Origin: Papilionanthe hookeriana x Papilionanthe teres
Taxonomy: Eukaryota; Streptophyta; Magnoliopsida; Asparagales; Orchidaceae
DNA: 64,000 bases
NCBI GenBank assembly: GCA_022702705.1
Contig: JAKZJZ010000057.1
Location: 1-64,000 of the forward strand
Direction: 5' to 3'
Positions 44,678 to 57,300 of this stretch are shown in pieces. Position 1 is the stretch's first letter. Each line of letters begins with the position of its first letter. The notes under the pieces were generated by a model. It did not search any database, was not told the origin of the DNA, and saw only the letters and a program-made list of their open reading frames with translations. A program made the translations under genes and the position numbers.

Positions 44678-46226
44678 CTGATCCACTTTTCGATATTTAT
44701 ACTTACAACTATGATATGAAAATTAACAAATCTAATAATCTTCGAAAACTTGATCTCGCAATGAATATATATATATATATATATACTGATGATTTTGTTA
44801 TGGATTTTATGATTTATAATGTTGATACTACGCATGTATACGTATCATTATCAAGTAATATACAGGCTCTACCAGTCTCGATATCGATCCGTCAGTGGAA
44901 GTTAGAGAATTTCAAAGACAAATTTAAGTAGACTTACTTACTAATCTAGTATACGGAAATTAAGAACACGACTAAATAAAACTAATGCTTAAAGGTTGAA
45001 AATAAGATTTTAAAAGTATCATTCTCCTTGTTTCGAGAATTAAGTGAATGAAGAATTAAATGAGTTTTTAATTGTATTGTGCCAAATAGAGCATTCATAT
45101 TCTTTTTCCCTTTAGTCCAGGTGCAAAGAACATTGACTAGTCTTATGTTTGATTACCAAATCTGCGGCTAGGCTGGGAGGATACCGACCGCCACTTCGCA
45201 GCTCCCACGTTCCCCTCGCCCGAGGGCTAACATCTACTCCTTCAAATTTCCTCAAACAAAAAGGCCATTCAACTGAATATTTTAGTCCGTCACACTAAAA
45301 TGTCCACCTACGCCCGAAAGTTAATATTTCCCTATTTATTTGCACCCTCCTTCCAAGACTTTCGACTTCCCCGAATTGATGTAATCTTTACTATTAGCTT
45401 ATAATTCAACATGTTAACAAAACACCGGTCGATTGAAAGTAAATTAAGATTTAAGTAAAAAGATTAGCACAATTTCTATTTTCATATTTTTAAGCACAAC
45501 TACTTTAATTCATCACTTCACGAAATCTCAATAACAAGGAGAAAGACTAAAGAAACTACTCAGAATGCATGAAAAAAATAACACAAAGCATGGATTTCAT
45601 TAAATTTAACAAACAAATAACAAATATACTTATCTCAATTCTTCTCACCAAGCAGACTCCTTGAAGTTCCTTTGACTCTTCTTTCCAGTACAACACCCTA
45701 AAACGCTAAACACTTTATCTACTCACTAAAAAGACTCTAGGATGACACTTAAAATACACTTAACTTCCACACAAACGACACAAAATGACCAAAATTCGTC
45801 TCTATTTATGTATGAGTCAAATCTCCAGTTGCTTAAGCGCCTCTTCAAAAACATTCGTGTTCAATGTATTTTGCTCTTTCAACCTGCCTCACTGCTGCGT
45901 TCGATCTCACCGTCTGGCCACTTTCTGGGGAAGACGGGGCTAACCGCGCCGATCTCATTGTCGGCGGGCTCGATCTCGCCTCCCGGGCTCCTTATAATAT
46001 ATTCAAAATCTCTCGAAAATCTCGCCGTCGGCAGCCTTTCCTCACCGTCGGCGGGATAGTTCATTTTCCATCATATTGAATCCTTTGCTCCAAATCCGCT
46101 TCTTTCGCTTTTCCTTTCGCATTTATAAATCTTCATTCATGCAATAAAATAAAGAAAATACCTTTATTTAAAGTGCAATTTCATATAAAATTGGTATAAA
46201 TTTCTCAATACATTTTTTGGTGGTCA
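44678..46226 (-). mobile_element. 3' LTR of Athila-like element A
   Basis: Read on the minus strand it starts TGACCACC just after a purine tract and ends GGATCAG at the border of the AT-rich array. Shared words with 41703-43505 include TTGGCACAA-ACAATTAAA, AATGTTCTTTG and a GTATATTACTT-like block near the end. A TA microsatellite interrupts it at about 44766. The part at 45870-46070 is GC-rich and carries repeated GACGGCGAGATC words. Confidence 0.65.
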
Positions 46227-46244
46227 AAATCCCCCAAACTTAGC
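46227..46244 (-). other. Polypurine tract of element A
   Basis: On the minus strand GCTAAGTTTGGGGGATTT directly precedes the TG of the LTR. AAGTTTGGGGG is the usual Athila-type tract for plus-strand DNA priming. Confidence 0.7.
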
Positions 46245-46627
46245 TATTACTTGTCATCAAGTAATTTTAATACTACATAAAAGTAATGATTATTTGTAGT
46301 AAAGTTTTAATTCAGAAATACTACGAATTGGATGAATAAATATTATAGTAAAGTTTAATAGAAATTTTTTAGATATTTAAATTAATTTTATAGATATAAT
46401 GCTATTTAGTCATCAAGTTTAAGATTTTTAGTCTTCTATTATTTCAAGAATGACTATATTTGAAATATTATGTTACTTAAAATATTCGATGATAAAAGTT
46501 CATGAAAACACTACTCAAGAAATGAGCGATCTATACATATAAGTTCAGAAATGTAATTAAAGTTTACTCTTTATGTTGATTCAAATGAAGCCAATTTTCG
46601 ATAAGGCATTTCCTCAAGCTTCTCCTC

Positions 46628-46674
<47 letters not shown>

Positions 46675-48999
46675 TTTTTCTTTTTCTTTTCTTTTTTTGG
46701 ATTGATTTTCGTAATCCCTTTTTTTTCTTTACTCTTTTTTTTAAGTGAGGATCACTATTTTTAGTTAGCCCGTTAATAATTTTGAACTTCATTTTCCTCT
46801 TCCTAAATTTGAAACTCGGAAACATTTCCTTACTTAATATATATTTCAAAGCTTTTATCACTGAAGCTTCAATCTTTTTCTCAACTAAATATTCAAGAAT
46901 TTCATATTTGAAAATATAGTTTTCCTTACTTTAAATAGTTAACTATATTCTTATCCTTTTAAACTAAATTTTTTAATCTATAAAATTAGTTAATCATTAA
47001 AAGTATTTCTCTTAACTTTCTATAATAATTAAATAAATTAATTCTAGTTTACCGAATTAAAAATTACCAGCGTAAAATCATTTTATAATAATTTTTGAAA
47101 TGTAAATTGAGAACAACTTAATAAATTAAATTTGTATTTTTCCCCCTCCCCCAAACTTAAATTTTTCTATCTATCTATATGTGGTGAAAATGAAATAAAC
47201 CGTAATATTTAAATCATACCTTCAAGCTTTAGGTATTTCTTCTTTTCGAAGTTCTGTGCTTTTTCCATTACTTAATTAACCTGTACGTTTAGTATTTTTT
47301 TACACACATAATATTAAAGAATGTGTCAAAGGCAAAGAAGTTTAACACAATACTACCACATTTTATACTAACATATTATACTACATCCACATACATTTAC
47401 TAATTCAATCCAAGGTTACAATAAGTCTAAAAACATTAAAAATTTAAAAACTATATAACTTTAACAACAATATTTAAAAAAAAATCTACACCACATCATA
47501 ACTAAAACATTAATACTAAAATTTAAGACAACAAACAAACAATCACAACATCAGAGTTTATAAGTAAACAAATAAACATAACATTTAATCTTCCGCATCA
47601 AAGTCCCAAACTATATCGTCATTTCTTTGATCGTTGCAGACAGTCGGTAATGAGTATATTGGGGGCATCAGAAATACAACATCGAGCCTTCCTCTCCTAT
47701 AACGATTCTCGCATCATAATTTGTTATCTCTACACTGAATGTCTCCGGAGATACCGCCGTCATAATCATGTCTTCTCTAAGCCTCCAATTCTCTGATCAA
47801 CAATATGCTCCAGCTTTTCTTCTATTTTCTCAAAACTTTTCCGTTGTAGAGTCATCTCATTCATCAAATCCCGAAGGGTAGAGTACTACAGGAGGAGGGT
47901 CATAAACATGTAGAGGGAATATCTCTACTCGAATAAGGTACATAGCTCCAAGTCCTAGATCTCCATCCTCGCGGGATTCATTTCTTAATATTAGCCGGAG
48001 TAATGGCTTCACAGCTCTACCCATTCCTCATCATCCCTCGCTCTACCCTCGCATAATTGACAGAGTGCATAAATTGCATCAGTGTCTCAGTCCTCCTCCA
48101 CTTTCACTTCTGCGCGGGCTAATATATTCCCATAAATTATACTTCCCACATTAATACTTTCTTGGTTATGAACAACAGCTGCAATTCGAATCAAGTTTAT
48201 CTCTTCACACTTACCATGGTGATAGGTGGGTAACAAGGTAAAACAAATAAAATTGTGTCGAGTTTTAAGATAATGCATTCAACATCGAGAGAGGAAAGTT
48301 TACCCTTTCACGCCGCTTAATCTTCCAAACTCCTTTCTCGTCGTTGAGAAAGTTGATCACTTTTCCTGCTGGTCCTTCCATAGTTCCAAAGGTATCTGTT
48401 CACCGGTGTATAGTCTCGTACTTCGTAAAATGAATTAATTCTTATAGCACTGAAATCTACTAAAAATCATCTCACCTTGATCGGTGAATCTTCAATCGCA
48501 AATAAAGCGACATGCACTTCTTTACCACTTTTACAACAGCTCTGTTGGTTATGTAACAAGTTTTTCTATCCTCTTTCTTTGTTATTCGCCTACTCTACCT
48601 CCGTGATTTTGAAACTCGATCCCTAAATGCATTTTCTTCGGCTTCGAATATTGTGAAAATATCTTACTGTGCTCGCATTCACAAAACAAGTTTTGTCGTA
48701 ATCCATTGTTCTCTTTTGTCGCGAGCCATTTTTCGATCCTCATAAATTCACAAAAATCTTAACTAAAACTTCTAAATATTACTAAGATGGCTTCCAATAG
48801 TTACTAAAATCAATCTAAATCAAGTTCCATGAATTTCTTCAAGTCCTTTCTTCACATTTCAACATTTTTCCAAAATCCTCACGTAAGAAATTCATGGTGA
48901 AAATCAAAAAGCTTTTGTGATAGAGCGAAGCTCTTACCAAGGAAAACATAAAATTCGCGTTAAAATGTTTCTAAATCGCTCCAAATCTAAGATCCCACA
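46245..48999 (-). mobile_element. Element A, non-coding 3' region
   Basis: AT-rich DNA without recognisable genes. It contains a TA microsatellite (46632-46671), a pyrimidine/purine tract next to it, and at 47141-47160 a second tract that reads AAGTTTGGGGGAGGGGG on the minus strand, like an extra polypurine tract. Short minus-strand frames such as 48087-48278 show no known motif. Confidence 0.45.
46632..46671. repeat. TA dinucleotide microsatellite
   Basis: About 20 uninterrupted TA units, followed by a T/C-rich run to about 46740. Confidence 0.95.
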
Positions 49000-51200
49000 A
49001 GCCTTAGGTCGGTTTTTCGAAGTTTCGAGGAAGGGGACGATGAATAAGGTTTCCGCCGACCAAATAAAAATATAGTATATTTCGGCGATCTCGCCGTCGA
49101 CGAGTACCCCCGCCGTCGCGAGCTAACGGACTACCTAAGGCCAAAGTTTCGAAAATCTCGCCGCGACGGATCGTTTTCACCGTCGCCAGAGCCCTTTCCT
49201 CACCGTCGGCGGATTTTTCACCTGCCGCCGTGATTTCCAAATTTTTAATATTTTTAACTTTTCAATTATATTCAACTTGGATTAAGCCTGTTTCATTGCT
49301 CCTTCCAGTCACTTAATCTTCCGATATATATTTTTTAAGATTAGATTATCTACCGACTCAAATAAGATTTACACAACACAAACAAGATAACTTTTATAAA
49401 TGAAATCCATGAACTTACAAACTTCAACAAGACAAAACCAACAATCGACTTATCAAATTAACCCAAACACATCTAACTCAAATATCGCAATTCACACCAC
49501 GATACTCTAAATGCCGAGACTAAACAAACAACATACAATCTCATCTAAACTGAGATTATCTATGTAAAGTTCAAATTACATCAAAAACTACCCCAAATCA
49601 ACACACATACATATAATAGGAATAGAAATTTTTGTTACTCATCGAATCTGAACCGATTCCTCTTCCGATGTTTCCAATAGAGCGCAGTGCACAAACAAAT
49701 TGTAGAAAGGTCTGAAAGGGAATTCCGCAAAAGAGAATCTTCTTCAATCCAATCTCTTTCCTGCTCAATAGTCGTATAAAACTTGCCTCCAGATGTCTTG
49801 TATGGTCAAAGTACTCCTTCATCCTCCAATCGATCTGATCGAATAAATCAGAGATATTATCAATAGAATTCATCACATTCTGTAGTTCCTTCTCCAATCC
49901 TTTTAGTTTCCGTAAAATGAGGTTTGTTCTATCACTGTGGGCTTAACTAAAGGATTATTTTGAGATGCTCGATCGAAATACCGATCGTTTCATCATTGTT
50001 ATCCAACAAAAGAAATATATTTGTCGGATTCAGTGGTTTCCTGCTAATAGCACTTTTTCCCAAGCTTCTTAGGAAACTTATGCCGACTTCATAAAGTAAA
50101 TATAGTTGATGGGTGTCCAAGTCCATGAATCGACTCATTCACAATTAATCCTAATGCGTACTTCACAATGATAGATCCAACATCAATAAATCCAGACAAC
50201 ACAAGAATTTAAAATCGTGCATTCCTTCGAGACTTCGTTTACCCTCATAGTAGGTAATAACTTTGACGAAATAAAGAAATGCCAATGCTTTGAGATCAAG
50301 TTAAGAAGTATCAGGAAACTAACTTTTTGAATTCGTCTTCAAGAATTCCCAATCATCAAATTACTACGATATCCGTATATCTCATTCATGTTGTATCTTG
50401 TAGGAACAAAATTTGAATATACAAATACGGGTATTTTCTTCAACTGAGGAGAATTCATTGATTCAGAATAGAGTAAAGTTATTCATTTGGGCTCTACGTG
50501 GAATAACACTTCCATTATGGATCGCATGCAAGACAGAGTAGAAACTCCTTGACCACTGGAATGACTACACAGATGTTGTAAGAAGAAATACCCCAACGTC
50601 GCTGAACAATCATTTCTTCAATTGTTGTCGCGCGAATTCTCCGCTCCCTCTGTTTACGACCTCTTCTTTAATCGCTTCTTCATCAAACCTCATGAAAAGT
50701 CGCCGAGCCTCGTAACTAACGAACTTTCGTCGGTTAAAAACTCTGGATTTCATGGTTTCTAGTGGTTCGGGAGGCCATAATAAAATATTTCGGAGGGACT
50801 AATCGTTTAAGGAAGAAGATAGTAAACATGAAGTTTTAAATGTTTTATATAAAGAAATGGCCTCTTAGAACCGTCCAAAACCGCAAAACACCCCACAAAA
50901 ACCACTTTTAACTATCTCACTATCGGCAGTAACGATCTTCGCCGTCGGGCGGATAAGCGAATATATTTAAAACGAATTTGGGCGCGCCGATCTCGCCGTC
51001 ACCGGATCGATCTCGCCGTCAGCCGAGATTAGCTAAATTGCCCAATTTTCGTTCCGGTCCGAATATTTCTGGATTTCTTCGTATAGATCTGGCCCAGGAT
51101 GATTTTAAGAAGAAAAATATAAAGAGAATTATTCTATATTTAAATTTTAACATTAATAAATAGATCAGCAATACTACCTCATTATGGGCTACTTCCCATA
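49000..51200 (-). pseudogene. Element A, degenerate frames downstream of integrase
   Basis: On the minus strand, downstream of pol, short frames remain at 49947-50138 (63 codons, MSRFMDLDTHQLYLLYEVGI start), 49598-49897 (99 codons) and a stretch near 50700 reading NRRKFVSYEARRLFMRF. Athila elements often carry an extra, sometimes called env-like, frame in this position. The decay is too strong to identify it. Two GC-rich blocks (49004-49240 and 50940-51060) contain GACGGCGAGATC-type words also seen in the LTR at 45870-46070. Confidence 0.35.
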
Positions 51201-52450
51201 AAGCGCTTGGTTTAACGTCGTCACCCCGACCTAATTTAATTAGTAATCAAAGTTGACTGAGCATTAAAACCTCTTTAAAATTTGGTCTTCTCCTTCAAAA
51301 TAAGGTTTTAATCGTGTCCGTTTACTTTAAATCTATGCCCAGCGTTGGATCTTCAATTCTATAGTTCCGTATGAAAATATTTGAGTTATAGTGAAAGACC
51401 CTAACCATCAAGATTTCAATTTCCCAGGAAATAATTTCAATCTTGTATTATAAAAGTAAAACTTCGTCCTCGTGCTCAAAATTGTTTAGGTTAATCTTCC
51501 GATCATGCCATAATTTCATTTTTTCTTTATAAATTTAGATTGGCTATGACAGATTCATTTCTTAATTCATCAAATTTATTCAATTGCAATAATCTCTTCT
51601 CACCAGTTTCTTCGATTGTAATTAAATTTTTTAATCGCCTAACAGTTTTTATGTTCTAATTCAACCGGTGGCTGCAAAAGTCTTTCCATAAATAAGCCTC
51701 GTGCGGAGTCATTCCAATCGTAGTTTCTATAAGTAGTCATGTATACTCATACGTTGTCTAAATCTTATAGACCAATCCAATCTATTAGGGTTTACGTACT
51801 TTTCTAAAATACGTTTAATTTCTCGATTAGAAACTTTGCCTAATCCACTGTTTGTGGATGATAAGCATTGGTATCTTATGAATAATGTAAAATTTTTCTA
51901 CTAGTTTGTGAATATATTTATTTCTAAAATATCTGCATCAAGTGATAATCACTTTCGGCATTCCAAATCTAGCAAAATATTTTTCATTAGAAACTTCAAA
52001 CACTCGCGTCACATCGAGGTAAAACTTGTGCTTCAATCCATTTAGAAACATAATCAACAAGAACTAATATATATGAGTTTCCAAATGAAGGATCAAATGG
52101 TCCCATAAAATCTAATCCCCGAAACATCAAAAATCTCAATTTCTAATATAAAATTTAGAGGCATTTCATTTCTTCTCTAGATATATTACCTACTCGTCGG
52201 TATCTGTCAGCAAGTTCCGATATATCTATAAACATCTATAAAAAGAGCAGCCAATAAAATCCAAGATTGTAAAATTTTATAAGCAGTTTTATCTCGTTCC
52301 AAAATGTCCTCCAAAATCGAATCATGACATTTCTAAAGGATTTATTCTCGTTTCTTCATAAGGCACGCATCTTCTAATTATAAGATCCTTACTGTTTAGT
52401 ATTAATATTGCACCATCCCAAAAATAAGTTTGAAATTGTGAATGAATTTT
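51201..52450 (-). pseudogene. INT: Element A integrase, decayed
   Basis: Read on the minus strand, the zinc-finger region lies near 52320-52200 (homologous to 61700-61560 of element B). The core follows near 52150-51960: IEIFDV, then after a one-base insertion the GPFDPSFGNSYILVLVDY block and a SKWIEA block. The C-terminal part near 51400-51330 has SRW-like and IEDPTLG words usual for Athila integrase. Many stops and frameshifts are present, so no activity is possible. Confidence 0.75.
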
Positions 52451-53190
52451 TTCCGTTGTTGCAAAGTTAACATAGGTGGTAAAATATCACTTACAATATA
52501 ATTTACTATGTCATGATACCATGGTATTTTCCACTCATTTATATTATATAATTGTCTATCAAAGAAATCGTCATAATTTCATTATCGCTGTCGATAATTC
52601 ATTATATTCTAGCCTTCGATAAATGATCTACAATTTGATTACCGCTTCCCTTTTTGTTAATGTAGATTTCAAAATCAATTCTTTGCATTAGTAATATCCA
52701 TCTAATTAATCTTGGTTTGGAATCTTTCTTTCGCATTAGATATTTAATAACAGAGCAGATCGGCGTACAATACATTTATTCCCAATTAGATAAAGCCTAA
52801 ATTTATCAAAAGTAATAAACAATTGCTATTAGTCAGAAAATCAGATAATTCATTTTGAAGGATATTAAGAGTTTTACTAGCATAGTATATAACTTTGAAA
52901 ATTTTATCATATATTTGCCCAAGTACTGCTCCTATAGCATAATCACTAAGATCACACATAAGTTCAAATGGTTTCTCCCAATCAAAGAAACTATTATATG
53001 TGTTGTAATTGAATTATCTTTTACTAATTCAAAAGCATTTAGGCATTCAGTTGTGAATTCAAATTTCTTTTTGTCCTTTTCTAAAAGTTGGCATGCAGGT
53101 TTAGCACTTGAAAAATCTTTATGTAGCGTCTCGAAGAATACGCATGTCCAAGAAAACTTTACCCCTTTTACTATAGTTTGAGGTGGTAAT
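52451..53190 (-). pseudogene. RH: Element A RNase H and RT connection, decayed
   Basis: Minus-strand fragments KPACQLLEKD and FEFTTECLNAFELVKD near 53100-53010 represent the segment between RT and RNase H. The rest aligns in order with 61760-62300 of element B, including an ATDNQIVDHLS-type region near 52630. There is no open frame of useful length. Confidence 0.65.
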
Positions 53191-54360
53191 TTAGCTATAA
53201 CTTGAATTTTTGGCAGTATTCATTTCCATGCCATTTTCCGAAATTTATGTCCTAATATAATTCCTCCGCAACCATAAATTGACATTTCTCCCACCTTGTG
53301 TTCAAATTAGTTTTCTCGCATACTTTTAATACTTTTTTAAGATGATTCAAGCATGCGTCAAATGATGTTCCAAATACGCAGAAATCATCCATAAATATCA
53401 TTCCACTACAATTAATGCATTAAACATAGACATCATACATCTCCGGAATGCTGTGTGCATTACATAATCCAAAAGGCATTCTTCGAAAAGCAAATGTCTT
53501 ACAAGGACTAGTAAATATAGTTTTCTCTCGATCCTCAAGAGTAATATGTATCTGATGATAACCGATATATCCATCTAAAAACAAAAATATTTATGTCCGG
53601 CTAATTTATCCACATTTGCTTATAAATAAGATCGGAAGTGATCTTTCCCGGCGGTCGCATTTAATTTTTTATAGTCAATACAAATATACATCCAAGAATT
53701 TGTCTTATAGGTATTAAATCATTATTTTCATTAGCTTTAACGGTTACTCCTCCTTTCTTAGGAACACAGTAAATTGGGCTTACCCAAGCACTGTCCAAAA
53801 TAGGATATATAATACCATTATCTAACCATTTTAATATTTCTTTTCGACTACTTCTTTCATTATTTGGGTTTTATCTTCTGAGATCTACTCTCATGGTTTA
53901 TGTTTATTATCTAAAATAATTTTTATGCATACAGATTGAATGACAAATTCCTTTAATATCTGCTAAAGTCCAACCAAAAGTTTTAAGTATTTTTTTAATA
54001 TGTCTAACAATTTTATTCATGTGATTCATTCAATTCACTCGATATAATAACTGGTAGGGTTGAATGATTACCTAAGTAAGCATATTTAAATGATTAGGTA
54101 AAATTTTTAATTTGAGTTCAGAGGTCTCATAATTGACGGAACTATATTCTTTTCAGCATTTTCAGTATTATCCAATATTTCAAATTTTTCCCGTATATAA
54201 CTAGCTTTTTTCATTATCTCGCTTTCAAATTAATTCAGAATTTTCTTTCATCTTTTCTTCAAAATATTCTTTAAAATGTTCATTTTGCAAATGTTCAAGT
54301 ATTTCCATTCAAAAACATTCATCTTCTTTTTCAAACATGATATTTCATTGATTTTGGCAG
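53191..54360 (-). pseudogene. RT: Element A reverse transcriptase (Athila type), decayed
   Basis: Minus-strand translation gives KEILKWLDNGIIYPI and VSPIYCVPKKGG (about 53855-53740), then LDGYIGYHQI, a KTFAFRRMPFGLCNA block (about 53500-53460) and the active-site box FMDDF at 53381-53395, followed by NLNTRWEKCQF. The FMDDF form and the lead-in GWTLADIKGI near 53960 identify an Athila-type RT. Frameshifts and stops occur throughout. Upstream parts (protease, gag) are absent because the reversed E2-type LTR begins at 54361. Confidence 0.85.
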
Positions 54361-57300
54361 TGTTAATTTAGAAAGTATATTCTGATTTCAAAATAAATTT
54401 AAGTTCAAATTTTTAAGATATGAAATTGAACATCTCAGATCTCAAATTAGCTTATATAAACAAGCACCGCACCACAAATAGTGTATTTATTCAAGAATAG
54501 ATACACTGTCAGATAATGGGGCTCAATTAAATAAACTAAGATTTGTGACATCTATTTCATTCTGCAATCCACCTTATAAGCCGATAAGTTCCCCCCGCTT
54601 AATATAATGAATTCAAGTGTGGTTTATATTACCTGTTCTTAAAGTTCACTATAAGGGCAAGCCCCTATAGTTAATTACATCTTAAATAATGGGAATCACT
54701 TAATAAAACTCTCATGAATGATCATGGTTCTACTTTCAAGAATTTTAAAGTTTAAGGTTTTCAAAGGATTGGATTTGAAATTTCAATAGGAATAGCTCAA
54801 ATTTGAAACATTTTATTTCAGAGTCCAAAGGAAGATAAGAGAAGTTTGAGGATCCAAGAGGAATTCGGCAACTTCCCAAACTATCCTAATACGGCTTCAA
54901 TTCGAGAGTATTATTTAATGTTTCAATCCCCGCCAATTTTAATTAATTAGGACTTATATTTTTATGACATAATCATACAAAAAGCCTTCGAAGATGTGAG
55001 GGTTTATGTCAGACCAACGACTACCTCGGAGTCCTAAGACCGGTTAGTATTTAATTTGCATAACATGATTATGCAAATGCCTAATGAAGAGTTGAGGATT
55101 TATGTTGCACTCAGCAGAAACTACCTCGAAATCCTATGGCTTGGTTATTTAATTCTAAAAAATATTTTGCTGAAGTAGACACAAGTTTTGCTGACGAAGA
55201 TGACTGTGCTGCCCACCATGCTCCAAGCTCCTTGTTGTTGCAGAGGTTTAGTTGTAGAAGGTGAAAATCAAGAGATGAGAGAAGTGTTCTGATTTTGAAA
55301 AGTTTTAAAGTCAAGGTGTTTTTTAATGTTTTATTAGGGGAATCTTAAAGTTGATTATAACAACACCAGTTAAGATCCCACGGTTCCATCATTCCGGCAC
55401 CGTTATTTTTATCGGATTCACTTAGTCCAAACATGAATTTGCTAAACTCAACTGAATGAGTTCCACACTTTTCATGTGCAGACAAAGGGAAATCCCGTTA
55501 CTAACACGTAGAAGTTGCATCATCCGAGGTATTCCCGATCATCCAACAAGACGTTTTAATTTAGTTATAATCAAGTAGCTTTGTGTTGTGTTTGTGATTA
55601 AATTTTGAGTTGTTTTATATTTTGAAAGTTGCGGCGGTGAATTTTATCTTATCGTGACTTTTAATCTTTAGTTTTGGGTTTCAGTTTTATGGCTATCCTA
55701 AGGTTTTAGTTTTCACAGGGTGTCAATCTTGTTTAACATGCAAGAAAAATAAAGTGCAGTGCAGGTAAGTAAATAAATTACGATAAAATAAAAGCGTACC
55801 TGGAGGGTCTTCTCGTCATTTCCAAGCTATACTTAAAACACATTTTAAGGCATTTATATATTTGCAACAAGTACCTAGGTAAAGCTAAGGAAAGGTTCTG
55901 GTTGTCTACCAAAATCCTAATCCTATTGCTAAATAATCCCAATGACGTTTAAAGTTCTTTATTTTTGTGGATGATTTTCTTCACCAAAGTACAATTAAGT
56001 TCGATCGTTTCTCTAAACACCCCATCATATCGAGGAAGTGTTTAGGACGAGTCCTAAATATCTTTCAATATTTTTAGGATTATTTTGAGTCCAAAAGAGT
56101 TTTATTTGTATCGGTGAATCGATCATCCAAAAATTTGGTTTAGTTTGTTTCTTACTCAAATTGAATTTGGATGTTTGATGATTATAACAGTAAAGTGACA
56201 TTTCACTTCGATGCTTTACTTAAGAGTTATAATAATGAGAGCCTTTAGGGGGCAAATCATTTTGTTAAAGAATTTAACCGCTTGGATTAAAGTTGACCGA
56301 TGATTTAATTTAGTTTCAAAATTCAAATTGGTTTTCAAGTGTTTTAAATTTGCTTGATTTGAAAGAGGTGTTTAGATTATTCAATTTAATTAAACTTTTA
56401 ATGATTTAAATTTAATTTGACTTAATTGTAACACTTTAGGTCAATATTAATCGATTTGATTTTTTATGTTTTTAATTATGAATTGTCTTAAGGTTGATTT
56501 CTTAATGTTTCAAATTTGTTTTAGATTTGTTTTTTAAGTAATTTCAAATTAATTTTAATGTCTTAAATTTATTTCAATTTGATTATCAAATCACTTAATG
56601 TCTTAAGCTTTTAATTTAATTAAGGTTTATTTTATTTCTTAATTATTTAATTATTAATTTCAATTATTATTTTCGAGTTTGATTAAGAGTTGAATATTAT
56701 TAAAGTGATTCATATAGGGGTTTTAAATTAAAGAATTGATTTCTTCTTGAATTATATTCCTAATCTTAATAATCTAAATTTTAACTTATTCTTCCAAAAT
56801 TCAAATTGTTTAATTATTTAAAATTTACTTTAAACATTTTCAAGATGATTAATGGGTTTCACTCCCTTAATTCCCTAGGTTTCAATCATCTAATGAAAAT
56901 TTTAAAATCAGATATTTTACCCTCCTCGATTAACCTAAATATTAATTAGGTTAAAATCTTTTAATTACCTTTATGTCCTTTTAAGCATGCTCATTTCATA
57001 ACTCATCAATTAAGCTCAAATGAACTTAAAATTTTTATACTACTTTACCACATGTCAATTAAGACATTATAGGAGAAAATATGATTTTTCTGAATTTAGT
57101 TTAATTTATATATTTATTTTTGTGAAAAAAATATGGGTTTTCAATAAAAATTCAACAACATGACCAAGGTAAGGTTTCTGTCCTTAAGAAAAATTATGGG
57201 ATGTTTTTAATGACCAGAGGACCACTTGGACCAATTTTAATGATTTTTTGAATTATATTTTATTTATTATAATTATTTTAAGTTTTAGAGTGTTAATTAA

